From positions 85,220 through 149,219 of the forward strand of contig JAPDFW010000128.1 in assembly GCA_028826165.1 (NCBI GenBank): a stretch of 64,000 nt of DNA, in the 5' to 3' direction. This stretch comes from Anaeramoeba ignava (taxonomy: Eukaryota; Metamonada; Anaeramoebidae). Made by a program: the position numbers and the translations under genes. Positions 24,123-34,290 of this stretch are shown piece after piece (within the stretch, counting starts at the first letter, position 1; each line of letters begins with the position of its first letter). A model generated the notes under the pieces. The model saw only the letters and a list, made by a program, of their open reading frames with translations, made no database searches and had not been told where the DNA came from.

Positions 24123-26060
24123 TTAAATGAAATAAGTTTCAAGTTCATCAACAACCCAATTATCATAAGAACCAGCTAAATAACTTTTAGCTTCATTTGT
24201 TCCTTTTTGAATTCCCTTAGGAAGGTTATAATAAGTACCAAAAAGAGAATAACCAGATTGTAAATTAGAATTTAAATAAAAATCAGGATATCCAAAAAAT
24301 GGACCATTAGCTGGATTATAATAAATTGCATATTGTTCTTTCCATTTTTCAGTTGTAAACTTTTCTGGTTTCCTATCTCCTTTATCATTTCTTAATGAAA
24401 AAATAAATGCATTTGAGTCTTTAATATATCTTGAATCTCCTGTCATAAATCCAACTTGAGTAAATCCTCCAAAAATAAAATTATCTTTTGTTTTGATAAT
24501 AACTAATGTTCTTCCTCTATTATCAACTGTTGAATGCCATTTTTTACAATCAAATCCATCTCTTTTTGCTGAAAATCCTTTTTTCATTTTAGAATAAAAA
24601 TCATTATCATTTATCCATTCATTTAATTTCTTTGCATGTTCAATATCTCCAATAATTTTTGAATCTGAAAATTTAGGAAAATGTGTAACCATTTTGATTT
24701 TCTTTTTTTTTCTCTCAATTTTTGATTTCAATATTTCGTTTTCTTTACTTTTTTCCTTAATTTCTGATTTTATTTGATCATTTTCCCTGTTTTTCTCATC
24801 AATTTCAATATGCATTTGATCATTTTCTCTTTTCCATTTCTCTTCAATTTCCTTATTTATCTTTTGAACTTCTTGTTTTAATTGTCGATTTTCGAATTTA
24901 CTATCTCCAATTTTCATTTTCATTTTTTTATTTTCATAATATTTCTCTTCAATTTTTTTGTTTCTCTTGTCAATTTTTTTGTTTCTCTTGTCAATTTCCT
25001 TTTTTTTCTCATCAATTTCCCTTTTCAAATATTCATTTTCCTTATCTTTCTTTTCATTTTCCAATTTCATTTCATCAAGCTCTTTTTTCAATTTATCTTC
25101 AATTTCTTTTTGATTGCCTTGAATAACTTTGTTTTGAATATCAACTAAAAAAGATTTAGGAAAAATATCAAATTGTTTTAATTTATCAAAATCTTCTTTT
25201 GAAATTGAATCTTTATCAAATAATGAAAAAAAAGAATGAAATAATCTTTTCTTTGCATTCTCTTTGTGTTCATATTTCTTTAATTTTAATCTTTCATTTC
25301 TTTTTTCAATCCAATTACTTAAAAATTGGAAAAAATCAAATTGAAAAATTTCTTTTTTTTCTTGTTTAAATTGAATAAATTTGATAATTTCTTCTTTAGT
25401 TAAATTGAATAAATTTTCATTATTCTGAATTTGGGAAAAATTTTGATTTATTAATTCAAAACATTTTATTTCAATTTCATTTGATTTTAAATTTCGATTT
25501 TGGAATAAAAATTGGAAAAAATTTGAATAATTAATTGAATTTGAAATTTTTTTTTGAATAAATTCTTTCAATAAATTTAATTTAAAATAAATTGAAATTT
25601 CCAATAATTGGAGAAGATTTTCTTGATTCTCAAAAGAAATATTTCCATGATAAATATATTTCAAAATTGATTCCATTTCTTTTTTATTAAATTGATTTAA
25701 AAAAATCTTATCAATATGATTTTTCCCTTTTAAAAGTGCATTAAAAAAAGGAGATCTTGAATGTAAAATTGATTTATGAACTTTAATTTCAAAAGGATTT
25801 GATTCATTCTCAACAAAAATTGAAAAATCTTTAAATGAATTTCCATTTAAAAGGTTTGAATAATCTTTAATTAAATTTTTTGTTACTTTTTTTTCTAAAT
25901 TTTTCATTTTAATTTCATTTTCATTTTCAGTTTCAGTTTGAGTTTCAGTTTCTGTTTCAGTTTCTGTTTCTGTTTCAGTTTCTGTTTCATTTGAATTTGA
26001 ATTTGAATTTGAATTTGAATTTGAATTTGAATTTGAATTTTGATTATTATTATTATTCAT
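24123..26060 (-). CDS. BTB-coiled-coil-TLDc protein
   Basis: Single exon, 645 residues. Order: Asn-Ser and Glu-Thr repeats (about 1-50); BTB/POZ (about 75-180, with FKDFSIFVE and VHKSILHSRSPFF); a BACK-like helical region; a long Lys/Glu coiled coil (about 310-465); and a TLDc domain at the C-terminus (about 475-640: GFSAKRDGFDCKKWHSTVDN, FIFGGFT, GPFFGYPDFYL and LAGSYDNW). TLDc domains bind V-ATPase and are linked to oxidative-stress protection in animals; the role of BTB-TLDc combinations in protists is unknown. It lies between the satellite and the phosphomannose isomerase gene, 65 bp from the latter. Confidence 0.9.
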   Translation of the reverse strand: MNNNNNQNSNSNSNSNSNSNSNSNETETETETETETETETQTETENENEIKMKNLEKKVTKNLIKDYSNLLNGNSFKDFSIFVENESNPFEIKVHKSILHSRSPFFNALLKGKNHIDKIFLNQFNKKEMESILKYIYHGNISFENQENLLQLLEISIYFKLNLLKEFIQKKISNSINYSNFFQFLFQNRNLKSNEIEIKCFELINQNFSQIQNNENLFNLTKEEIIKFIQFKQEKKEIFQFDFFQFLSNWIEKRNERLKLKKYEHKENAKKRLFHSFFSLFDKDSISKEDFDKLKQFDIFPKSFLVDIQNKVIQGNQKEIEDKLKKELDEMKLENEKKDKENEYLKREIDEKKKEIDKRNKKIDKRNKKIEEKYYENKKMKMKIGDSKFENRQLKQEVQKINKEIEEKWKRENDQMHIEIDEKNRENDQIKSEIKEKSKENEILKSKIERKKKKIKMVTHFPKFSDSKIIGDIEHAKKLNEWINDNDFYSKMKKGFSAKRDGFDCKKWHSTVDNRGRTLVIIKTKDNFIFGGFTQVGFMTGDSRYIKDSNAFIFSLRNDKGDRKPEKFTTEKWKEQYAIYYNPANGPFFGYPDFYLNSNLQSGYSLFGTYYNLPKGIQKGTNEAKSYLAGSYDNWVVDELETYFI

Positions 26061-26125
26061 TTTATTTTTTGTGTTTTAAAAAAGAAAAAAATGAAAAAAA
26101 TATTTTTGCTTTTTTATTTTTTATT

Positions 26126-28108
26126 TTAAATTTTTTCTCTTTTATTTCCTAAAGTAACTGAATAACAAGTAATTGATTCTTGTTCAGTTTGAAAATTAAT
26201 TTGAGTTTTAGCAGGAATCAAAAAAACATCACCTTGTTTAATTTTGAAAAAAGAAAGATCATGATTTGAATCAATTTTCTCAGAAAGAGAAATATTTGCC
26301 GATCCAAAAAGAACAAGTAAAATGGATAAATTTTGATTTTGACGATAAGAATAAAGTTGATTTTTAGGAACAGAAATTTGGTGAACAATAAATTCTTCAA
26401 AAGAAGGTTCAAAAGAAGAAACAAAAGAATCAATTTGCTTTGGTTTTTGGATTTTTGAGTTTTGAGAAGGAGAATAGTCAAGCATTTCAATAAGAGTTTT
26501 CTTGTCTTGAAATTTGGGAGTAAGACCCGCTCTCACAACGTTATCAGAACGAGCCATGCATTCAATAATATCGCCTGAAATATAAGCATGACAAATATTT
26601 TCTTTGATAAAAACACATTCTCCTTTTTGTAAAAAAAGATGGTTCATAAAAAACGCCAAAAAAGCGCCTGAATCGTTTGGAAATTGTGTGTTGAGTTTAA
26701 TTGCTAATTTTTCTTCATCCGAAATTTCAATTCCTTTTTCTATTTTACTTTCAATTTCTTTCTTCATGTTTTCCAATTGATTTTTGATGATTTCATCAGA
26801 ACAATTTAAAAGGGAAGAAAAAACCAATTTCAAAACTTGTGATTTTTGATTCTCATCCGAATTCGGATCGTTAATAACTGTGCTGAATTGATTCGCAGCG
26901 TTTCCATCAATAACATTTTGCAAATAACTAAATTTTTGGATATTTTGATTGATTTGCTGCAATGGTTTAAATCCCATAATTGCTTCCAATCCAGAAATCG
27001 CAATCGCCAGTTCTGGCTTATGATTTGGATCCTTATAAATATCTGGGTAATTTTTGTGCAATTTTTGCGCAAGTTCTCGATCAGGATGTGCCTGAATAGA
27101 GAGTGTTTTGTTAATTGATAAAACTTTGAATAAAAATGGCAACTGATTTTTTGGATTGTTTCTTGATTCATTGAATTCCAAAATTTCTTCTCCTGTTTTT
27201 TCTTTGTTTTTTTCAATCCATTCTTCAAATTCAATTTCTTTTGAATTGGAATCCATAATTTTTGATGGTCCATTTGGATGATCTCCCATCCAAAATTCTG
27301 CGAATGGTTCTTTGTTGTTTGTAATTTCTTTATTATTATTTAATGACCATAATTTTGCGACTAAACTTTCTTGGCCTTGTTTTCCCCACTAAATCCAAAT
27401 AAATTTTAAATTCAAATCAATTTTAAATTCAAATCAATTTTAAATTCAAATTTTAATTTTAAAATGAATTTTAATTTTAATTTTATAAATGAATTTTAAT
27501 TTTATAAATGAATTTTAATTTTATAAATGAATTTTAATTTTATAAATGAATTTTAATTTTATAAATGAATTTTAATTTTATAAATGAATTTTAATTTTAT
27601 AAATGAATTTTAATTTTAATTTTAATTTTAATTTTTAATTTGATTTTAATTTTATTTTTATAAATGAATTTTAATTTTTATAAATGAATTTTAATTTTGA
27701 TTTTAATTTTAATTTTATAAATGAATTTAATTTTAATTTTGATTTTGATTTTAATTTTGATTTGATTTTAATTTTAATTTTATAAATGAATTTTAATTTT
27801 ATAAATGAATTTTAATTTTGATTTTGATTTTAATTTTTATTTTATAAATGAATTTTAATTTTAATTTTAATTTTAATTTTAATTTTAATTTTAATTTTAT
27901 AAATGAATTTTAATTTTAATTTTATAAATGAATTTTAATTTTATAAATGAATTTTAATTTAAATTTTTAATTTGATTTTAATTTTAATTTTATAAATGAA
28001 TTTTCATTTTATAAATGAATTTTAATTTTATAAATGAATTTTCATTTTAATTTGATTTTGTACAGCATAGTTTTGTGCAACACATTTCATTGAATAAATT
28101 TTGTTCAT
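26126..28108 (-). CDS. MPI: Mannose-6-phosphate isomerase, type I
   Basis: Interconverts fructose-6-phosphate and mannose-6-phosphate, feeding GDP-mannose and glycosylation. Exons 28064-28108 (15 codons) and 26126-27388 join in phase: the first ends in QNYA and the second starts WGKQG, restoring the family N-terminus. Length is 435 residues, typical of eukaryotic PMI. Zinc-site segments are visible: SIQAHPD, HKPELA and CHAYISGD. The active-site block SDNVVRAGLTPKF is intact. The 675-bp intron is hexamer and TTTTATAAATGAA repeats. Four TGAAAAAA words directly precede the start codon (28120-28155). Confidence 0.95.
27400..28055. repeat. ATAAATGAATTTTAATTTT repeat filling the MPI intron
   Basis: Alternating TTTTAA hexamers and 18-19 bp ATAAATGAATTTTAATTTT units between the two MPI exons. 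Confidence 0.92.
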
Positions 28109-28165
28109 TTTAAAAAATAAATGAAAAAATGAAAAAATGAAAAAATGAAAAAATGAATTTAAAAA
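28109..28165 (-). promoter_or_regulatory. Reiterated TTTTTTCAT motif upstream of MPI
   Basis: Four consecutive TGAAAAAA words on the plus strand (TTTTTTCA on the sense strand), within 50 bp of the start codon. A related set lies at 28796-28825 upstream of Psf1. Confidence 0.4.
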
Positions 28166-28200
28166 ATTTTTATTTCGAATAAAAAAAAAAGAAAAAAAAA

Positions 28201-28782
28201 CTAATTAGAAATAATATGTTCCAAAACACCTTCACGAATTAAATTTTCAGCATCAACTCTTCTCAAAAACAACCTAGAATTTTTTTTCAATTCAACAATA
28301 CTTTGACCACCATCAATAAAAATCTGACCATAATCTTTAAGAACACGAACTTCAATATAAAGATCATTAGAAGGCGGTTGATGATCTTGAGTCAAATCAA
28401 GATCCAACGAATTCATATAGTCTTCTAATATTTGGCAATATTCATGATGAAAAGATTCCTCATTTTGAGTGATATTTTCCCGAATTTGATTTGGAATCAC
28501 TGATCCAAAATCCCATCTCATTTCAATCAGTTTTTTCCCTCTTTCTAAATGATATGATGTCAAGATTTGCTCGTTTCTTTCTATCATATAATTTAATATG
28601 TGGAGTTTTGTTTTCGAAATTGTGTCTTCGTATTTTTTTTGCTTCACCATTTCGTGAAGTTGTTCTTGCTTCCGATTAGTTTCTTCTATTACTTTTTGTA
28701 CTAATGATTGATCATATTTCGGTAATTGTTCAGTTGTTCGTTGAAGTTCTTTTAAAAGTTCAACTCCAATTTCTGTATTCAT
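28201..28782 (-). CDS. PSF1: GINS complex subunit Psf1
   Basis: Single exon, 193 residues, close to the 196 of human GINS1. Conserved blocks in order: LLKELQR near the N-terminus, MRWDFGSVIPNQIR, LDLTQDHQPP, YIEVRVLKDYG and the C-terminal B-domain ending GVLEHIIS. Psf1 is part of the GINS tetramer that, with Cdc45 and MCM2-7, forms the replicative helicase. It is separated from MPI by about 90 bp and transcribed in the same direction, each with its own T-rich motif. Confidence 0.95.
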   Translation of the reverse strand: MNTEIGVELLKELQRTTEQLPKYDQSLVQKVIEETNRKQEQLHEMVKQKKYEDTISKTKLHILNYMIERNEQILTSYHLERGKKLIEMRWDFGSVIPNQIRENITQNEESFHHEYCQILEDYMNSLDLDLTQDHQPPSNDLYIEVRVLKDYGQIFIDGGQSIVELKKNSRLFLRRVDAENLIREGVLEHIISN

Positions 28783-28829
28783 TCATTCAAAAAAAAAATG
28801 AAAAATGAAAAATGAAAAAATGATTTTTT

Positions 28830-29340
28830 GAATTTTAATTTTAATTTTAATTTTAATTTTAATTTTAATTTTAATTTTGATTTTAATTTTGATTTTGATT
28901 TTAATTTTGATTTTAATTTTAATTTTAATTTTAATTTTAATTTTAATTTTAATTTTTATTTTAATTTTGATTTTTAATTTTGATTTTGATTTTAATTTTA
29001 ATTTTAATTTTAATTTTAATTTTAATTTTAATTTTAATTTTAATTTTGATTTTAATTTTGATTTTAATTTTAATTTTTAATTTTGATTTTAATTTTGATT
29101 ATTAAATTTAATTTTGATTTTGATTTTGATTTTATTTTTAATTTTTAATTTTTAATTTTAATTTTAATTTTAATTTTAATTTTAATTTTGATTTTGATTT
29201 TGATTTTGTTTTTGATTTCGTTTTCGATTTTGTTTTTGTTTGAGTTTTTTTTTTGGTTTTTGTTTTTGATTTTGATTTTGATTTTGATTTTGATTTTGAT
29301 TTTGATTTTGATTTTGAATTTGAATTTGAATTTGAATATG
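28830..29340. repeat. (TTTTAA/TTTTGA)n array downstream of the armadillo-type gene
   Basis: Hexamer block covering the intergenic space between Psf1 and the gene at 29182-34207. Its right part is read as the Gln-Asn-rich tail of that gene. Confidence 0.9.
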
Positions 29341-32300
29341 ATTGGGTTTTTTGTTGGGAAGTTGGGTGCAAATTAATTCCCATTTTTGCGAAAGTTCTTG
29401 TGCTTTTTTTTGATTGGCTCGAAGAAAAATTTTTTTTTTGTTTTTTAAAGTTTGGTCTAGAAAAAAAAAGAGATGAAAATTGAGCAAAGATGAAAAATAT
29501 GAAAAAATTGAACAGAAACCTAAATTTTGGAAAAAAGACACCACAAGGTTGTTTTTTTCATTTGGATTTTGTTCCACATCATATGTTGAAATAAGAATTT
29601 TAATTCCTATAAATTTAAAAAATAGAAAGAATTCAAGTTTTGAATTAATTGATTTTTCAATGAAAGTTTTTTCAGTAATTTCTTAACTGTGAAAATCAAG
29701 ATCTCGTAAATTTGGCTTAAAGAGGATTTCATCTATTAATTTGAATGAAAAAAAAAAGTAAATAACAAAGAAAAGGAAATGAAAAAATTAAATAATATTT
29801 ACTCGGTTTTTCTTTTTGAAGGTTTTGTAAAATCTTTAATATATGCAATCGAAATTGGGTTGCTTGGAATTTCGTTTTTGGATCATCTTTCAGATTGGAA
29901 GAATTTGATCGATCAAGAATTTGAAAAATTATCCTAATTAGATCTAATTGAGGGGAAAAAGAAAAAATAAATTCATTTAAATGAATGAAGAAAAAAGAAA
30001 AAAATTGAACAGAAACCTAAATTTTGGAAAAGAGACACCACAAGGTTGTTTTTTTCATTTGGATTTTGTTCCACATCATATGTTGAAATAAGAATTTTAA
30101 TTCCTATAAATTTAAAAAATAGAAAGAATTCAAGTTTTGAATTAATTGATTTTTCAATGAAAGTTTTTTCAGTAATTTCTTAACTGTGAAAATCAAGATC
30201 TCGTAAATTTGGCTTAAAGAGGATTTCATCTATTAATTTGAATGAAAAAAAAAAGTAAATAACAAAAAGAAAAGGAAATGAAAAAATTAAATAATATTTA
30301 CTTAGTTTTTCTTTTTGAAGGTTTTGTAAAATATGCAATCGAAATTGGGTTGCTTCATTAATCAGATCTTTTTCATTTGTCATATAAAAAAAACGAGAAG
30401 CATCAAGAATTTGAAAATTTAGATCTATTGAATTTTGATCAAAAACTATTTGGAAGAGAGAAATTTATGATTGAATTTAGAAAGAAAGAAAAAAGAAAAA
30501 AATTGAACAGAAACCTAAATTTTGGAAAAAAGACACCACAAGTTTGTTGATTTTTTCATTTGGATTTTGTTCCACATCATATGTTGAAATAAGAATTTTA
30601 ATTCCTATAAATTTAAAAAATAGAAAGAATTCAAGTTTTGAATTAATTGATTTTTCAATGAAAGTTTTTTCAGTAATTTCTTAACTGTGAAAATCAAGAT
30701 CTCGTAAATTTGGCTTAAAGAGGATTTCATCTATTAATTTGAATGAAAAAAAAAAGTAAATAACAAAAAGAAAAGGAAATGAAAAAATTAAATAATATTT
30801 ACTCGGTTTTTCTTTTTGAAGGTTTTGTAAAATATGCAATCGAAATTGGGTTGCTTCATTAATCAGATCTTTTTCATTTGTCATATAAAAAAAACGAGAA
30901 GCATCAAGAATTTGAAAATTTAAATGGATTGGATCATCATGTTGAGTAAAAAAATCTTGGAAAAGATGAAATTTGGTTTGAGAGATTTTTTGTGAGAAAA
31001 GAAAAAGTAAAGGAAAAAAACAAAATCAAATCTGTTATTCAATATTCAATACCTTTGTTGTTGGAAAGGATTTTCTGAAAATCAAGTTTTGAAATCGATT
31101 GGTAGTTTATCGTTTCTTTGATTTTTTCTTTTTTGATCTCTTTGAGAATTCTCAATATTGAAATGAATAAGTTTTCTGTTGATTTACAAAAACCAAGAAA
31201 GTTAGTGATATTAATCGAAAATTGGGATGAATTTTGGAAAAAAAAGAATTATTTCTTTACTTTCTTCTACAATTAGAGAGTTTGTTTTTTTCAGTTCGTT
31301 GATGTGATTGTAAATTTCTTTTTTTGTTTTTGTAAACAAATAACGAAAATGAGATTAATGAAAGGTGGAGTTTATTTTTTGATATACCAAGAATAATTTC
31401 CTTATTGTATTCGAAAAAATAGCTTAAAAGAAATCCGGAGTTGAGTTGGAGTTGATCAAATTCTTGATTTCTGTTCAAGGTATTTGAATAATAAGCTGTT
31501 AAAATCATTTCAATTATTCCATCTGTTTGGAGAATTTTGTTTCGATTCTCTTTTTAGATTTTTAAGCAAAATTTCATGATTGAAGTGAAAAATGATTGAA
31601 AATTCTGAAAATAAATTGAAAAATACCTTTACTTTCAAAAGCAAGAGATCCTAAAAGATCAATACTTTTATGTTGAATTGTGAAATTATGAGGATGTTGT
31701 GAAATTGCATATACAAGACGTTCGATTACTCTATGTTGAAGGTTTTGACGTGTATTTTTTTCGACGTCGTCCTTTGTGTTGAGATTGAACCAATCTACCA
31801 TTCTTGAGTTTTCGGTGAACTTTGTTTGAAAAATATTTGAGGAAAATAATTTGGGAATTAAAATATTGTGTGAATGCGAATTTTTTGGTGATGAAGTTTG
31901 GAATTTGGAGGTATTACATGTTCTAAAATCAAAAAGAAACAAAATAATGAATTTGATTTGGTTTTATTGGAAAAGAATACTTGGAACGTTCCACAAGTTG
32001 TTTCTTAAAGCACGACATCCATTCTCTTGGATTTGCTCAATATTTGGGAAAGATATCATTGCTTTCATAATTAAGTCTATTCCTTTAATCCCAATTTTTT
32101 GGGACAATTCTTTTTCATGAAAAACCATAAATTAAATCATTGAAAAAGAAAAAGTGTTTTTGAGCATTTACCTGAACCTTTTTCTTTAAAGGAATTTTTC
32201 TTTCTAAAATTGTCATCAAAACAAATAATTCCTAAAAGACTGCAACTTTCTTGTTGAACTCCTTTATCATCCTCAAAAAATTCCATTGCTTTTTTCATTT

Positions 32301-34207
32301 TGGATATAAGTGCTTTGAGATCAGAGAAATGGTTGTTTTTGAATTCTTTGTAATTTTTTTCGGAAATTATTGAAAAATAGGAATGGAAAGAAAAGAAAAA
32401 TATAATTTTTGGAAATGTGAAATGTACCAGAATTTTTTTTGATGATTGTTTCTATGGCTGAAAATGCATTTGCCTGAATTTTTGGGTTTTGAGAAAATTT
32501 TTTGATTACTTTCACAATGAGATCGAACGATTTGCTTTGTTGATCTGAGATTTTCTTTAGGAATTCAGCTATCTGGTTACTCTTTTCTTCTTTATATGTA
32601 TTTGTTTATGTTTGATTTATTTTGGTAATAAAAAGTGAACAGGTCAGTTTTGTTATGAAGTGTTTTGATTACAAAATTTTACTTGTTTTTATACTTTTTT
32701 TCTGATTAAATTCGACTTCTTAAATCAAGGAAAAATAAAAAATCAAAGAAAAATCAATTTTGGTTTGTTTTTTGAAAAAAGGAAAATTACTTCTTGTATA
32801 ATACCAAAGACTCTCAAGTGCATCACATCCATATTCTTGTATTTTTGAATCCTTGGAATTTTTCGACATTGTGACATGTATTCGTTCGAAAACTGAGGGA
32901 ATATAATCTATCCATAATTTTTCAATCTTTGTTAATAGTTTTTCATTTTCTTTTTCTTTTTCTTTTTCATTTTCATTTTGATTTTGATTTTCATTTTGAT
33001 TTTGATTTTGATTTTCTTTTTTTTTTTCTTGTTGTCTATTGATTTTTTCTTTTATTTTTATGGAAGGTTAAAAATTTTTGATTACAAAATCAGGAAAAAA
33101 ATTACCAAAAAATGTGGAGATGATGATCAGTTGTTTGAAATGTGTTACTGCCAATTCGTTTGGCAGTTTCTGGAAGAATGATTCCAGAAATTTTTTCATT
33201 TCCTCACTCAAACCATCTAAAGCAGATCTTTCATCTTCAATTTATTGATTTTATTTTTGAATTTTTATGAAAGATGTATATGAATGAAATTTTTTTTGAA
33301 TATTCCAAATTACCTTCAGTAGTACTAATAATTAGAAGTGCATCAAAAATTGAAGTTAAAATTGAAGTTAAAATTCCATCTTGATTATCCTGAAAAATAT
33401 TAGAATTTGGTAAGGATTTGAGAATTTCTTTGAATTGCTGAATAACGAACTGACGAGTTTGTTGTTGTTCTTGTTTTTCTATGTTAATTTCGAAAAGAAA
33501 AATGAAAAAAATTATTCCATTTCAAATGATATCAAAAAATTTTTCAAACTTTTCAATTCTTCTTCTTTTTTTTCGGAAAAATAAGGAGGATTTTGCTCAT
33601 TATTTTTTGCACATTCACACAAGAACTTTATCACTTTGAGAGAAAATCGTTTTTCTTTCATCTCTTTTTTGAATTTTTCAACTTGAGTTTTGTTTGAATT
33701 GGTACATTTGTTTTTAAAAGTAGAAAGAAAAAAAGAATTGATCAATTTGTAAAAAAAGAATTTTTCAGTTATTGATTTTATTTTGCCTACTCAAGGGTTG
33801 AACGAGTTGTTTTATTTTGTTGATTTCTTGGTTTTGATTTTGATTTTGATTTTCATTTGAATTTTCATTTTCAATTTCAATTTCATTTTGATTTTCATTT
33901 GAATTTTCATTTTCAATTTCTTTTTCATTTTGATATGAAAATAAGGATTTAAGTTGAAATAAGAATGGAAATAAGGATGACGTATTTGTGTTGTGTTTAA
34001 CTTACTTAAAGAAAATATCTGATTCCTCCAACAGCTTTCCAATAAATCCTGAACAATGTTGTTTATTTTTTCTTGATTGAAACCAGAGATTTGTAATTGC
34101 AAATTTGAAATAGAGTCGCTTTCGGGTTGAATGTTTTCTTTAGTTTGATCCTCCTTCTGGTCTTGATTGTCATCCATTTCAATTTGGTGTTGAATGCTGC
34201 TGTTCAT
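29182..34207 (-). CDS. Armadillo-type repeat protein, many exons, with triplicated exon module
   Basis: First exon 34006-34207 ends at a GTAAGT donor. Further coding blocks lie near 33512-33745, 33370-33480, 33110-33240, 32790-32940, 32420-32580, 32180-32300, 31960-32110, 31630-31930, about 31390-31510 and 29182-30960, separated by 60-110 bp introns. Many blocks have armadillo-type wording, such as IDLIMKAMISFP then IQENGCRALRN, IQEYGCDALESLW, KIQANAFSAIETII and HKSIDLLGSLA. The 3' part contains three tandem copies of a three-exon unit. The last exon (29182 to about 29460) ends in a Gln-Asn tract formed by the adjacent hexamer array. It is probably a protein-interaction scaffold; I cannot name an orthologue. 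Exon boundaries in the middle are approximate. Confidence 0.7.
29509..30965. repeat. Three tandem copies of a 496-498 bp exon-containing unit
   Basis: Units begin near 29509, 30005 and 30503 at a shared GAACAGAAACCTAAATTTTGG-like anchor. Each contains three short exons in compatible phase. The encoded middle exon is unchanged between copies. Confidence 0.9.
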
Positions 34208-34290
34208 TCTTGTGTTTTTTTTTCTATCAATTTGAAAAGAAAAAAATGAATTTTAATTTTTCATTTTCATTCTTTTTCTTTTTTTTGAAA

